A stretch of DNA of 64,000 nucleotides, taken from Glaciozyma antarctica PI12 (Eukaryota; Basidiomycota; Microbotryomycetes; Kriegeriales; Camptobasidiaceae). The DNA is taken from contig KZ627162.1 in NCBI GenBank assembly GCA_002917775.1, positions 103,609 to 167,608 on the forward strand, in the 5' to 3' direction. The position numbers and the translations under genes are program-made. Positions 32,582-45,568 of this stretch are shown here, piece by piece (positions within the stretch are counted from its first letter, which is position 1; the number at the start of each line of letters is the position of its first letter). The notes under the pieces are model-generated. The model saw only the letters and a program-made list of their open reading frames with translations. It was not told the DNA's origin and searched no databases.

Positions 32582-32775
32582 CTTGAGCGTGAGTTGTAGC
32601 GGAGGGAGAGAGCAAGCGCGCTCGCCTGTCAAAAAATCGACGGCCGAAACCTCTCCGCCAACGTCCTCTCCGAGCTGCTTTCGTCTCTCTCTCTCTCTCA
32701 AACCCCAAGGGGAACTCGTTTACAAGCTGGCTTCAGTCGCCATCAACCTCGGCTTTCCTTCAACGGTCTCAGCCA
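32582..32775. promoter_or_regulatory. divergent promoter, ENP1 and DPM1, with TC repeat
   Basis: 194 bp between opposing start codons, containing a (TC)8 run at 32684-32699 about 77 bp before the DPM1 ATG. Such pyrimidine tracts are common in fungal core promoters. A regulatory role is inference. Confidence 0.45.
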
Positions 32776-33846
<1,071 letters not shown>

Positions 33847-33909
33847 AGGGGGAAGCAGGGGGAGGTTCGTTTTTGCAATAGTGTACGAGATCGTTTTTCG
33901 CATTCTTCC

Positions 33910-36061
33910 TCAAGTCGAGCGAGAGACGAGGAGCCCACTGATCATATCGAACCCATTCCCATCGGGCTGGAGGTCCACGAACGACTTGCTAGACGCTCCA
34001 CCGCCGTACACCTCCTTCCCGTTCCTGTCGACGTCGATAGGGACCGTTCGCAGGAGTCCATGGTCCGGCGTGATGCCCACGATTCGCACGACTTGCGAAG
34101 ACGACTGAATCGTCACTCGTTGATCCCTGTTCCCACTATCAGCCCCAGCGACGAGAGAGCGAGAAAGGACGTACGAATGGATCCATCGCTCGAGGTACAA
34201 ATCCGTGAAGGCCTCGAAACCTTGCTCGAGGAACGGGTCCCACATCCTCGCGAACTGGGCGAGGATGAGAGCGAGGAGAGTCTCTTGTCGGAAGGGGGCG
34301 AGAGTGGAGCCGGTGCGGTAGTTGTGCAGCGCGATGAGCTCGTTCACCGAGGTCGTTGGGCGGGGATTGGCGGTGTTGACGCCGCAGCCTGCGAGAGGCG
34401 TCAGTTCCTCACCAAGATAAAGGTAGAAAGGAGCGCACCGACGACGAGAGTAAAATCGTCTCCCGCGTAACTCGAGTTGACCAAGATCCCGCCAATCTTG
34501 CGGTACTGATCCGCCCCGACGCCTCCGACGTCTCCATAAACGTCGTTAGGCCACTTGAGCCTGACTCCAATCTCCTCGTACCCCGGTACCCCCCTTACAG
34601 CCTCGACGACCGCCAATCCAAAGAGGTACTGAATGAAAACGATCTTGCGAGCTTGGGCCAGCGGCAGTCGGAGGACGAGCGAGAATTGAAGGCAGCCGGC
34701 CGGGGAGACCCACGAGTTGCCACCGCGACCTCGGCCGGCGATTTGGTGAGAGGCGAGGCAGGTGAGGCCGGTGGGGAGGGAGGAGAGGAAGCGATCGTTT
34801 CTGCGAGAGTTCGAGAAGGGTCAGCGCCAGATGCGAGGAGGGAGCGAACGACGTACTTGTCGAGCATCGTTTGAGTACTCGTAACGGCTTCTCCGTAGAG
34901 AAGCAAGTTGCCGAAAACTGGTGCCGAGTCGCCAGTTGCGATGTCGAGTTCGCGAAAGTAGGAGGGAAGGTCGAAAAGAGGGGTGAGGTCGGTCGAGGGG
35001 ACAGCCGTGTTGCAGGCGGCGATGTATTTCGGTGAAGCGTGGAGAACATCGGCGTCGGAAGAGCCGGGTTGAGCATGTGCTTCGGCGAGGAGGCGAGTGG
35101 CGGCTGTGGCGGGGTAGAGGAAGAACTGGTCGTGCCGGTCCGCGAGGCGGATCGCTCCTGCGCCGTTGTTCTTCCCGTGCGAAGCGATTGTTTGAGCGGT
35201 CTTGTTGACGAGGGAGAGGTCGGGAGAGGTGAGGAATAGAGGGAGGAGTTGGGGGAGAGGCGCAGGGACGTCCGAAACGTCGAGGTCGAGCATCGCGAGG
35301 GTGGCGCGGAGGAGTCCCTGGCGACGCTGCTCCTTGACTTCGAACGTGTCGATCGAAGCGCCGTCGATGGGGGAAAGTGAAGGCGATAGGAAGGTGGGAT
35401 GCTCGGGGTGAACGGCCCAGAGGACTGCTCGACCTCTCCCCACTTCGCAGCGCACGCCGGCAACAGGACGCGAAGGGAGCTGCCCGTAGGTCGCGAGCAC
35501 CTCTACGTTCGGGTACGACCTCTCGGGATCCATCACGAACGATCCTCCCCCGTTGTACCAGACCGCCGCTGACTCGGGCGACTGAGACCAGTGATCCCGC
35601 CATGCCGTCCGATTGAGCTCAACGACGACCTCCCGCGCTCCCGCCTCCGTCTCGTACGCGAAGCCAGGAAACGTCGTCCCCGAGCACGTCCCAGGGAAGA
35701 ACGCAAGATCTCTGTCCCCAACCACCTCGAGCTCCGTCCCGACCTCGAACTCGACCCGTTTCGACGCGTAGTACGCTCCCGCGCAGAACCCCAAATACCT
35801 CCCACCGCCCTCCACCCACTCCTTGATCCGCCGGTTCGCTTTCCCCTCGAGGTCGTACTGGTACGGGAGGTCGCGGCCGCCGGGGAAGACGAGCAAGGCG
35901 CAGGTGTCGGTCCAGGGTTCTTCGCGGAGGGATTTGGGCGAAACGAGTTGCACGTCGTACCGGTGGGCGAGGAAGGAGCGGAGGTTGGCGAGCGCAAAGT
36001 CCCGCGAAGCTGCTGATACGCCGGAGCCGTTGTACACGTTGACGTTGAGCTTCGTCGACAT
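33910..36061 (-). CDS. BPL1: biotin--protein ligase
   Basis: The enzyme activates biotin with ATP and attaches it to carboxylases. The N-terminal half is the glutamine-amidotransferase-like domain of eukaryotic ligases (MSTKLNVNVYNGSGVSA, LLVFPGGRDLPYQYDLEGKA, GGGRYLGFCAGAYYASKRVE, WYNGGGSFVMDPE). The C-terminal half is the catalytic domain: YGEAVTSTQTMLDK, LASHQIAGRGRGGNSWVSPA (the GRGRxG adenylate loop), VRLKWPNDVYGD, KIGGILVNSSYAGDDFTLVV and GCGVNTANPRPTTSVNEL. A small C-terminal domain follows (TPDHGLLRTVPIDVDRNGKE). Five or so exons give roughly 670 aa, the normal fungal architecture. Stop at 33910. Confidence 0.95.
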
Positions 36062-36407
36062 CGGAAGGCGGGGAAGCCTGGGGAGGGAGAGTTAGCTGCT
36101 TTGAGCGCTTCCAGAGGCTTGCAACGCACGTTCGCTGGAAGGGGAAGAGCTTGAAGAGCTGACGAGACAGCCTGGGACCCGACGGCGAGATGGAGGAAGG
36201 AGAAAGGGAGACGCGAATTCCGCTGAGCGCTCTGAGCTCGCGCGCTGACTCTCTCAGCCAGTCTCAGCCGCCTTCTCACACTACGGCAATGCTGGTATGG
36301 TCCAAGGATTGCAAACATTGCGACTGGAAAAGGTGGAAATGGGGTATCGGAATGGAGGGTAAAGAGGGTAGGGGTTGGTTGCGAAGGGGATGAGCGAGGC
36401 GACTAGA
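36062..36407. other. intergenic, 5' region of BPL1 and 3' region of the BTB/CAP-Gly gene
   Basis: 346 bp between two minus-strand genes. It holds the BPL1 promoter and no other recognised feature. Confidence 0.4.
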
Positions 36408-39400
36408 TTAGGTGTAAGATGTGGGGCCGGGAAAGGAGTGGAGTTCAGAGAACGTAAACGATCTGAGCGAGATGAGGATCAGTAGAGAGCGGAGAGCACG
36501 AGCTGGAACCGGCCGCACCTGGTTGGGTCGGACAAAGAGACCCCGTCGCGGTCCCGCCCCGCTGTTCGTCTCCGTCGAGCTCGACCTTCGTCCGCGACGA
36601 GATGGAGGTAGGAGTGAAGCCGATGAAGCCATGCTGCTGCTCGCTGTGCCGTCCGAAACGTCTCCTGACGCTGGCGTTCCTCGACCGCTACCGAGCTTGG
36701 GTGATCCGCCGGGGGTGAGAACAAAGTAGACCGTCCCGTCTATGGCACCATCGTTCCAAGCAAGAGTTCGAGCTTCTGCTGGGATCTACAGGCGCAAAGT
36801 GGTGAGCTATACGCTTGGAGGTGAAAAGAGAAGACTCACGGCACTTTCGACTGCCTCGACGCCTACCCACTGCCCCTTGTCCCAAAGCACGCGTCCGAGG
36901 TATCGTACCGACGCCTTGAAACGCATCGGCTTGTCGCTCGAAACGGTGACGATGCAGGGGATTCCTGAGAGGAGCGTCGTTCCGGGAAGGTCGGCGGAGG
37001 TGGGAAGGGGAGGAGGATGAGTCGCCGAGGTCGGGGTGGCTTTCGGAGAGGGGAGAGCTGCTGCGCCGTTCGATCCGTTGAGCTTGGTCGAAGGTATGAG
37101 AGGCTTCTTCGGTGCCGCCAGTGGCTTCGTCGTGGGTGTGCGGGGGCGAGCTCGTGGGCCAGCCTTGGACGAAGTCGACTTGACGGAGGTGACGGAGGGT
37201 GGGCGTGCCCGGACCGGTGCAGCTGTGGAGAGGATCGGTGGTGCGCGGATGGAGACGTCGGATCTAATCGAGGCCGAGGACTTGTGCCGGCGGAGGGGCT
37301 CTAGTGAGGTTGTCGACGCGATTGAAGCCAGCCTGCGCGACGCCGAAGTCGCGACGGCGGGCGTCGCATTCGCCTTCTCCTTCCCCTTGACGCTGGAGGT
37401 TGTCGATGGGCCGACGCGAGAGGTGGAAGGGACGTTGGTCGATGCGCGAGGTGTTGTGGGAGTTTGAGGGAGGGGCGGAGCGCGAGATTGCGTCGGCGTG
37501 CGTGCGCCGCTGGGCTTTGCAGACGATGAGGTTGGCTTGGTCGACGTCGGGGGGCGTTGCGAGGTGATGGAGGGAGCGATCGACGCGGGTCGTTTCGAGG
37601 TCGAGGAGGTTGTGGGTCGAGAGGCTGCGACGGGCGTCCCACCGGTGCTCGGACGGCGTGCTGCAGCGGTGCTGGCGGCGGATGAGGTCGTCTTGGCCGG
37701 AGGAGTAGGCGCGGTGGTCGAAACAGTGGGAAAGGCTTTCATAAGAGGTGGAGGAGGGGTTCGAGACGGTCGAGGAGGGCTGGCGGGGAGAGTCGAAACC
37801 TCGGCAGGCAAGCCGGTGCCGTTCGTAGTGCCGCTCCCTCCGGCTGCCAGCGCGATCGCGGGCGATAGTGTCCCTCCCGTTGTCGATCCCATTCCTCGCC
37901 CTTCTCGTCTTGTTGCGCCTCCACGAGCCGCGCCGCCGCGCCCTCCACGAGAGGTTGCTGTTCCCCGCAGTGCCGTCGCAGGCGAACCTACGCTCGCGGT
38001 CGTGATCCTCGACGCGGCGCTGGCGGCTGTGAGGCGAGACGCAATGCTGCTAGTCGAGACTCGAGAAGTTCTTGTCGTTGGGGTGGGAGCAGTGGCGGGG
38101 GAGGGGCGGGTCGCGGCGTCGGAGGGGCGGGTGGCGGAGAGGATGGGAGCGGAGGGAGGTCGGCGGGCTGGTGTTGAAGAGGCTGCGATGGCGGTCGTTT
38201 TTGGAACAGTGCGTGGTCCGCTCCGAGTGGCGAGAGTCGACCTTGGCGTCGCAGCGAGGAGATCGTCGACGGATACTTCGAGCTCTGCGGGACGAACGCG
38301 TCAGCTTGCACTTCGGAGATAGATACCAGAGATCACGAACCGTCGGAGAGCTCCTTGACACACCAGCTTTCCAGCTCGTCGAATCCTCGCGAGGCTCGCA
38401 CCGGAACCCACTTCCGTTTGAGGTACTTGAGGATGCCGTTCTTCGCGTCTTCCACCAGAACTTTCGCCTGGCCCTCGCTAGATTAGCATTGTGCTGCGAT
38501 CGAGAGAACAGAGAGCTACTCACGTCCATCAGAATGCCCTCCTTCAAACGCAAACCTAATCAGCTTTGCTCGTCGAAGGACAACGACGTGAACTCACCTC
38601 CCGAAGCAAGACAGACCCGACGAGCGCTTGGTAGGCCTCAGGTGCCTTCACCTCCGTCAAGCCTCCGACAACCAGCTCCAATAGCCACTCGAGCACATCG
38701 GTGCTGAAGCCAACGCCGTCGATGAGGTCGACAAAGCTCGGCGAAACGACAATATCCTTCAGGCTCTTCCCGAGCATATCCCGCAACCGGTCTTCAATCG
38801 CTTCTACCATCGACCTGACATGCTCCGCCCAAGGCGCCTTCTCCAGCTCGATCCGCTTCCGCAGCACGAACGCGCTCTTCGCGACGGCCGTGAGCGAGAC
38901 GGGCTTGATCGTCGCGCAAACGTCCGCAACGAGCTCCTTCTGGGTCGAGAACTCAAGGTTGCCGATCTGAGGGCAACCCCAAACGTCCCCGAAGCTGCCT
39001 ACGACGAAGACGGAGGCGGCGCGGCGGAGACGAAGGCTGTTGACGTCTGGCGCACAGGCGAAGCTGAAGATCCGGGCGGCTCGCTTGACGTTGAGGACGT
39101 CCTCGATTCGATCCTCGACTTCTTCGCGGAGAAGGGTGAGTCCTAGGTACTCGGCGCAGCGAAATATCTCCATCGCGGTCGTGAGGTCGAAAGTGCGATC
39201 GCTGAAGGCGAGCGTCCCGCAATAGATGTAGCCGAGGGTGAAGGTAGTCGAGGCGGGAGTGAAGGGAGGGGAAGGGAGGGTGAAGATGTACTGGGAGGAG
39301 TCGGCGTAGTTCCCCAGGAGAATCGACTTGAAGTAGGGAGATCGCGACGCGAGAATGGCGCGGTGCGAAGCGAAGGTCGTGTCGGAGTTGTCGCCGAGGG

Positions 39401-40153
39401 AAAGGGAGACGTCCGAGTAGAGCTTGCTTCGCCAGCAGTACAGCAAGTCCTGCAGAACGTGCTCGGGTCAGCTCCCCCCGTTCCCAGAAAGAGCCCTACC
39501 GCGTACCTGCCGCAGCCTCTCCACCCCGCTCGCCTGCTTCTCATCCTCCTGCATCGCCTCATCGAACCCCTCGAACAGCACCGTAAACACCTCCACTCCT
39601 TTCGACCCCGTGTACAGGAACTCCAAGCACGCCTCGAACACCGCAGGGTCCGTCCCAACGAGCGGCATTGACGCGGCGACGGTCGAAGTCGACATGATGC
39701 TGACGGGGGAAGGGGAGCGGATAAAGCGCGAGTGGTCATCGTGGCTCCTGCCGGCCGAGTTGGGAGTGACGGAGCGGTTCGAGGTGAAAGGGAGGGAAAG
39801 GGAGGAGTCGTTTGCGCCGTTGATGGACGTCGGGGCCAAGTACTTCTGCTGGAACGAGCCTGCGAAGAGGGATCAGCACAGGCTGGAAAGGAGTATACGC
39901 AAGAGCTTGCCGGCTGCCCTGGCGTAGACGACCGCCTTGTGCGCGTAGATCAGCTTGCCCTCCGCTCCTGTCCAGCTCACGTCGCCGAACCGGGCTTTGG
40001 CGTTCAGGAGGAGGTCCGCTAGGTCCGCTGCAGGTGAAACAAGTCAGCGTGCGTTCCAATCTATCGCAGACGCCCTTGCTTACCCAGCCATAGTTGCTCG
40101 GAAGCTGCAGAGTGCTTCGACCGCGAGACGTGGTGAGATCGTAAGGAGGTCAT
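36408..40153 (-). CDS. tandem BTB/POZ plus CAP-Gly protein
   Basis: One multi-exon gene joins domains usually found apart. It starts MTSLRSHHVSRSKHSAASEQ at 40153. A first BTB-like unit follows (LADLLLNAKARFGDVSW, KLIYAHKAVVYARAAGKLLR, then PAVFEACLEFLYTGSKGVEV). A second, clearer BTB follows (YSDVSLSLGDNSDTTFASHR, AILASRSPYFKSILLGNYAD, FTLGYIYCGTLAFSDRTFDL, MEIFRCAEYLGLTLLREEVE). Then come a BACK-like helical region, the segment GQAKVLVEDAKNGILKYLKR, a 350-residue Ser/Thr/Pro/Arg-rich linker, and a C-terminal CAP-Gly: KASVRYLGRVLWDKGQWVGV, WNDGAIDGTVYF, GLFVRPNQ. CAP-Gly binds tubulin/EB tails, and BTB mediates dimerisation or Cul3 binding. A microtubule-linked BTB adaptor is inference. Exons around 38553 splice VLLRE to GLRLKEGILMD, tying the halves together. 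Confidence 0.85.
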
Positions 40154-40449
40154 CTCGGGCGATCCAAGGGAGGGCCAACTCCCACACAGAAGCAAAGCGG
40201 TACTCCTGGGTGGCTGGACCAGGGACACGAGAGAGGAGGGAGGAGGAGGAAGGCGGAAGCGGAAGTTCGAAACGGACGAAGGTCAACAATCGCCTCGCCG
40301 GCGCGGGGAGACTTGCGGCTCACGCTGGTCTCCTGCTTCCCTCGTCGTAGGATATCAAAGTGAGATGCTTCTGAAGGAAGTTAAAGGAGACCGCTCTCCA
40401 GGCCCAAGAGCAAGACTTCTGCCTCAATTCCATAAAGTCAACTCCCTCC

Positions 40450-43400
40450 TCACCACTCCGCCCCGCTGTACCCCGTAGTGTCGACCTGCGTGCTCCACCT
40501 GCGGAACAGAAGTCGTCAGCGCAAGCAGAGCCCCCGTGAGGCGCATCACAGCTCACAAAGGTAAGAAAAGCTTGTCCAGGCCTGCGTGATGAAGAATCAG
40601 CATTCCACGCTTCGCAACCTCGACGACAAACGCACCTTGATCCAAATCCGAAGGCCCAAACGTCCAGTTGTCCGAGCTGAGCCATTCGGGGAAGAGCTCG
40701 CTGCCGACCCAGCTCGGGTCCGAGATTGGCAGCAGCGTTTGGATGTCGAAGGGGGATAGCGCAATGTCGGGCGCGGGGTTGAGGTCGTTGTCGTTGGGGA
40801 AGACGGGCTGGCGTTGTGGAGGGGTAGGGAAATCCATCGCGAAGGCTTTTGCGAATCGTTCGATCGAGATCCTGCGCGAACCAGAGTTAGCGATGAGCTT
40901 CGAGGCGGCGTAAAAGACGACGCACGAGATCGTCCTGCCGAATCGCTGCGCTCCAGGAAACTCCAGAAGGAGGTCTGAAAGCTCCTTGCACTGGTTCATC
41001 GTGTTGGAGAGCGAGTCGACTCCATCGGGGAACAGGCGCGAGAGCTTGAGGAGTAGGAGCCCTGAGAACGAGACGTCGACGTAGGTCCAGTTCGACGCGT
41101 ATCGAAGAGCCGCGCGGAAGACCGGAGATTTTAGAGCGAGGTCGATGTACAAAGCCGCAGATTGACGGGCCGACATGGCGAGCTCCCTAGCGTCGACGGA
41201 CAGGTTGGAGTCCGTGAGGTTCTGGTTCTTGAGCGAGGCCATGATGAGGAAGATGTCGGCCGAGTGGAGACAGGACAGCAGCATCTTGCGCTCGAATGAC
41301 TCGTCGTCGAACTTTTCCGCTGCGAAAGATCGACGTGAGCACGCTTTGAAGGGATTGAGCGAAAAAGGACGCACCGAGGACCGCGTCCCACTTCTTCCAC
41401 CACGTCTGAAGGTCCCGAGAAGCGCGACGAGAGTAGTCGATGATACGAGAGTCGAGCGTCGGTCCAAAGCTCTTCATCACCGACTCGATCCGTGTCCGGC
41501 ACGCGATCAACTCGATTTGTGCGACAAGCAGCCTGAAGATGCGCCACCGTCAGCTCGCGCCTGGGTGTGTACGACTCGTCTGCGCTCACCTGTCGCTGTC
41601 GGTCGAGAAAGGATGCCTGCGCAAGCTTCGTCAGCTCGTGCGCGCAATTTCTGGAGAAAAAAGACTCCCCGGAGCATAACCGTCAACTTCTCAGACGAAA
41701 CCAAGTCTTCGTCGCACATGTGAGGCCGCCCACTCCCAGTGCTGAGGTCCATGTCCATGAGGTAGAGCGAGAGAAAGAATGCGTGCCGAAACGAACTAGA
41801 TCGAGATCGTCCTCCTCGCGCCTAATCTTCCCCTTCTCGTTGCCCAGAACGACGGCACCTCCGGACAGCTTGTCGAGTGCGCGATGAAGACCGAGATCGA
41901 GGCCCATTCGCAGAGCATGTCCCGCTGCAAGATAGCCGTTGCTGCGCGATACTTCAGCGATGGTCCCCGCGGCGACAGTGCGAAGACTCACTCGGACCAA
42001 GCTGCGAGTATCGCCATGGCTTGCACTCCCTCCTTGCGCACGGTCGGACCGAAAAGAGAACTTCGTGCGATCCCGTTCGCTTCTTCCGACGCTTGCTCCG
42101 CCGCGGCGGCGATGTCGGGGGGAGGGTTGGGAATGCGAGATGCTGCGGCGGCGAGAAGGCTGTCGACGGCCCATGGCGTACGCTCGCGCATGGCCGTCCA
42201 GGTGTCGTAGGTCGGATCGAGGATGGGGTAGAAGCGATGGCAGTGCTCGAAGAAGCTGCGAAGGAGAGGTTAGCTAGCTGCTGGACTAAGTGACTACTTT
42301 GAGGAGCTCACTAGCTAAAGACGTGGCGGCCGACAGCTTCGCTGACGAGTCCTGCGAGCGGAATTTTGTTAGCGCGCGTCAATCGGAGGTTCAGCGAGAG
42401 AAGTACCCTTGTCGATGACATCCTATATCGAGAAAGGTCAGCACAAGTCTTCCAGCGAAACGTAAAACGACGCACTGGGAAAGCATTTGGAGGTGGAGGC
42501 ATCCTCCTCCTGCGACGCTTCTTGGGCCTCGCAGGTGTCGCCGTCCCGCTCGCCGACTGCTCCGGGTTTCCTTCTCCTGCTGCTGCCGCCGCTGCCTCCG
42601 CGAGTGCTTCGAACGGTGCAGTCAACGAGGCTCTCGGAAGGGTGTCGTCTTCGTCGTCCGAGGGCGCAGCAGAAGCGATCAATCCGTCTGAGCGAGAAGC
42701 GGTCAGTCGTCAACGTCCAAAGGAGCAACGGAGCGACGCACATTGCGAAATAGGATGGGGTGGAGCACGGTAGTTGGGGAGGGGAGGGTGCTCGCCGGGA
42801 GGAGAGTGCCGAGGACGCTTCGCTGATTCGCGACAGCCGTAGCCGTTCGTGGGCGACCCGACCGCAAGCGAGCGGCCGTTCATGAGTCGAGGCAGTGAAT
42901 GGATCGGAGGAATTGTCGGAGGCTGGAGAGGATCTTGGTGGTAGTCGTAGTTCGGTTGAGGAAGAAGAGGGTTGAGCGTGGAGGTGACGTCCCAGGACAA
43001 GGGGTTCAAGGGCGAGCGGGCGTTGAAGTTGGCGTCCAGACGGTTCGACTGGTGGGAGCTGGAGGCGATGGACTGGAGGTTGACGCCTTGCTGTGGGTAC
43101 GAAGGGAGGGCAGGACGCTCGCCGCTGGAGAAGAGGGAGACAAGGCTGTTGACGGTGTTCTGAAGCGTTTGAAGGCTCTGCTCCATCCGATCTACGCGTC
43201 TGCGATGAATAGCGTGAGTCCCTGTTGACCCTCGGACAGCGATTACCGTACTCTTCGTCGAGGGACTTCGTTGGTGCTGCTTCGAACACGCAGTTCTGGC
43301 CCGAAGCAGCGCAACGTCGGCAGGGCATTCCTCCGTTCCCGTTCCCAGGCTCACACCTTGCCTTGCCTGAACGGCACCGAGTGCACCTGAGCTTTCCCGC

Positions 43401-43512
43401 ATCAGCTCGTCCTCTCCCGCGCTGCTCAAGACGCCGGGACTCACGCTCGTGCTCCCCGCTTTGGTGCGACCGCCGCCGGCTTCTCGTCGTGCGGAGACCC
43501 GTTTGAAGACAT
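40450..43512 (-). CDS. Zn2Cys6 fungal-type transcription factor
   Basis: The start MSSNGSPHDEKPAAVAPKRG at 43512 splices to RACTRCRSGKARCEPGN and GMPCRRCAASGQNCVFEA. This gives the six-Cys binuclear zinc cluster, with a longer-than-usual loop between Cys3 and Cys4. Then come a short coiled coil (VDRMEQSLQTLQNTVNSLVS), a disordered region with a basic KKRRRRR patch, and the fungal_trans middle homology region: GHALRMGLDLGLHRALDKLS, LMDMDLSTGSGRPHM, SLKNQNLTDSNLSVDARELA. A final intron (GTGAGC donor within CCT-TTG) adds a last exon ending DTTGYSGAEW at 40450; without it the frame would stop at 40553. About 800 aa. DNA-binding regulator, target unknown. Its divergent neighbour at 284 bp is the HD-domain gene. 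Confidence 0.9.
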
Positions 43513-43796
43513 CCTGGATCGCTATCCGCGTTGTTGGAGAGGTTGGTGAAGAGAGGAGGGAAACGAGATCACCGGACGAGCACAGGCGCGCGGTGGAGGT
43601 GTTCGGTGTTGCCCCGATGAGCTGTGGTTGCTGTGGCGTTCTGCTGGGTGGCCAAGTGCTTCAATTCCGTGGCGATTCTGGGAGCGGAGGGCGAGGAGGA
43701 GAGAAGAAGGGAGGGAACAACGGCCGGGCCGGCCTGACTGCAGACTCCTTCGGCCTTCTGCCAGGCCTTCCTTCCACCAGCACTCGACGCCTTCGT

Positions 43797-45262
43797 ATGA
43801 GCTCCTCCACCAGCTCCTCCAGCTCGTCTACCTTCTTCAGCCTCCCAGTCAGCGGCGAAGACTTGCTCGTGGACGACCCCATCTACGGCCATATCCTGCT
43901 TGATGCCCTCTCCCCAGACGCAGTCCTTATCGACCTGATACGGAGTCCTGGCTTTCAAAGGCTAAAGGGAGTCCTCCAGCACGGTGTTTCCGCTCTGCGA
44001 GCTGTTCAGCGGTTCGTCTCTCGTCTCCCTCGAGCTCACTGAGAATGTTGGCTGACGTCTCTCCTGCAGCTGTGGAGCTGAACCGCCCGTTACGCGGTAC
44101 GATCACTCTATCGGAGCAGCAATGCTGGTGCGAAGTCTAGGAGCGGGCATGGAGGAGCAGGTGGCGGCGGTGCGTACGTTAAGACGAGGGTCTTCTGCGG
44201 GGGAGCTGACTTTGTACCCAGCTCCTACACGACGCGGCGCATACTTCTCTTTCGCATGTGATTGATAACGTTTTTGGTCGGGTAGTGCACGAGGTACGCG
44301 CGTGTGGAGTGGAGATTGGCCGAGCTCTGGAGCTGACATTCTCTCAAAGGAAGACAAGCTCGAGTTCCTCTCCCAAACCAATATGTGCGTGGCTCCTCTA
44401 TTCCTGAGCTCGTGCTTACTCACAGTCCTTGCAGCCCTGCTATATTACATGCACACGGCTACGACAGCTCGCGAGTTTTGGACGAGGCGAACTTTACTCT
44501 CCTGGAGCGAGACAGCCCACAACTTTGTGCAGATCGCGTCGACTACGGCCTACGTGATTCGCTTGCTTTCGGGATCATGACGTGAGTCTTTTGGGAGCTT
44601 AAGATCTTCCTCGCTGACGTGATTACAGGCAGGAGCAGGCTCATTCGATTCTGCGGGACCTCGCCGACTTTGAGGGCGAGATCGTATGTCGTTCGCGCCA
44701 ATCTGCGGTGCTCCTGAGTGAAGCATGCAAATATCTTCGTTACATCCGTTGACAGGCTTCCAAGCTGACCATCTGGCTCCTCCGCAGACATGAAGGCGGA
44801 CGCTTTCGCCTGGGGGAACGCGGCCCATGCTGCGCTGTACCGATATGCTGCCGAGTCAGTCTCTCCTCCCAAGTCAACCACTCCTTCCTCGCTAATTCTC
44901 AACGACGTAGAGCCATCGCCGAAGCCTTTCGACTCGACCTTCTCTCTAAAGACGAACTGTGGGACATGAAGGGCAGCGACGAGGATTTCTGGCGCCGGCT
45001 TATCGAATCGCCTTCAGCGGAAGTACGGCGCCTAGCAGAAAGAGTGCGAGGATCGCTCCGGGCGACCGAGGTGGCGTTGCAGGACGCAGGAGAGGAGGTC
45101 ATTCAACTCTCGCTCAAGACGCGGACGCTGGACCCGTCCGTCCTGGTGGAGGGAGCGACGAGGCGGCTGTCAGAGCTGGACTCTGATTATGCAGAGAAGC
45201 TGGAGGCGTACAAGGCTTGCAAGATGGGAGCTCGCTGGTTCCTTATCTCCTTCGACGAATGA
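43797..45262 (+). CDS. HD-domain phosphohydrolase
   Basis: The protein starts MSSSTSSSSSSTFFSLPVSG and reads DDPIYGHILLDALSPDAVLI, LIRSPGFQRLKGVLQHGVSA. Across an intron (GTTCGT donor) follow PVTRYDHSIGAAMLVRSLG and ALLHDAAHTSLSHVIDNVFG, then RDSPQLCADRVDYGLRDSLA. These supply the H...HD...D metal-binding residues of the HD superfamily in the order seen in dGTPase/SAMHD1-like enzymes. The C-terminal half is helical. Length is roughly 380 aa. Substrate cannot be deduced (dNTP or another phosphate ester are options). It is divergent from the Zn2Cys6 regulator, so regulation by that protein is possible but unproven. Confidence 0.85.
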
Positions 45263-45568
45263 AAGGCGCGTTTTCTCGACTTTGTCCCCGGAGCTATTCT
45301 CGCGAGCTTTCTTCTAGAGTAACAGAGGGCAGTATGAGAAGCTCGGTTCTACCTGATCATCAGCGAGAAAGTGGAACGCGAAGATTTGGTTTGCGGATCC
45401 CTCCGAGAGGCCGGGGAACTACTTGGGCGGGGAGTCTTCGCGGGCGTTCGACTCTTGACTCCAACCCCACGCCGACCACGAACTCAGCTCGGCTCGAACA
45501 GCCAACTCGACCTTACGCACCTCCCGCCCTCCTGAGCTACAGCTAATCGCTTGACTGAATCAGCTCCC
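45263..45568. other. intergenic, HD gene to PDH kinase
   Basis: 306 bp between co-oriented genes. No repeat or RNA gene is recognised. Confidence 0.35.

Noticed and set aside
40158-40452. An open frame (MELRQKSCSWAWRAVSFNFL...) upstream of the BTB/CAP-Gly gene, apparently interrupted by an in-frame TGA at 40320-40322
   Set aside because: The correct exon frame is different: ATG at 40153 gives MTSLRSHHVSRSKH..., which splices in phase to LADLLLNAK. The upstream frame is chance coding-like sequence and the TGA is irrelevant.
40553-40560. TGA at 40553 as the end of the Zn2Cys6 regulator
   Set aside because: It overlaps a GTGAGC donor; the spliced last exon ends DTTGYSGAEW, typical of such regulators.
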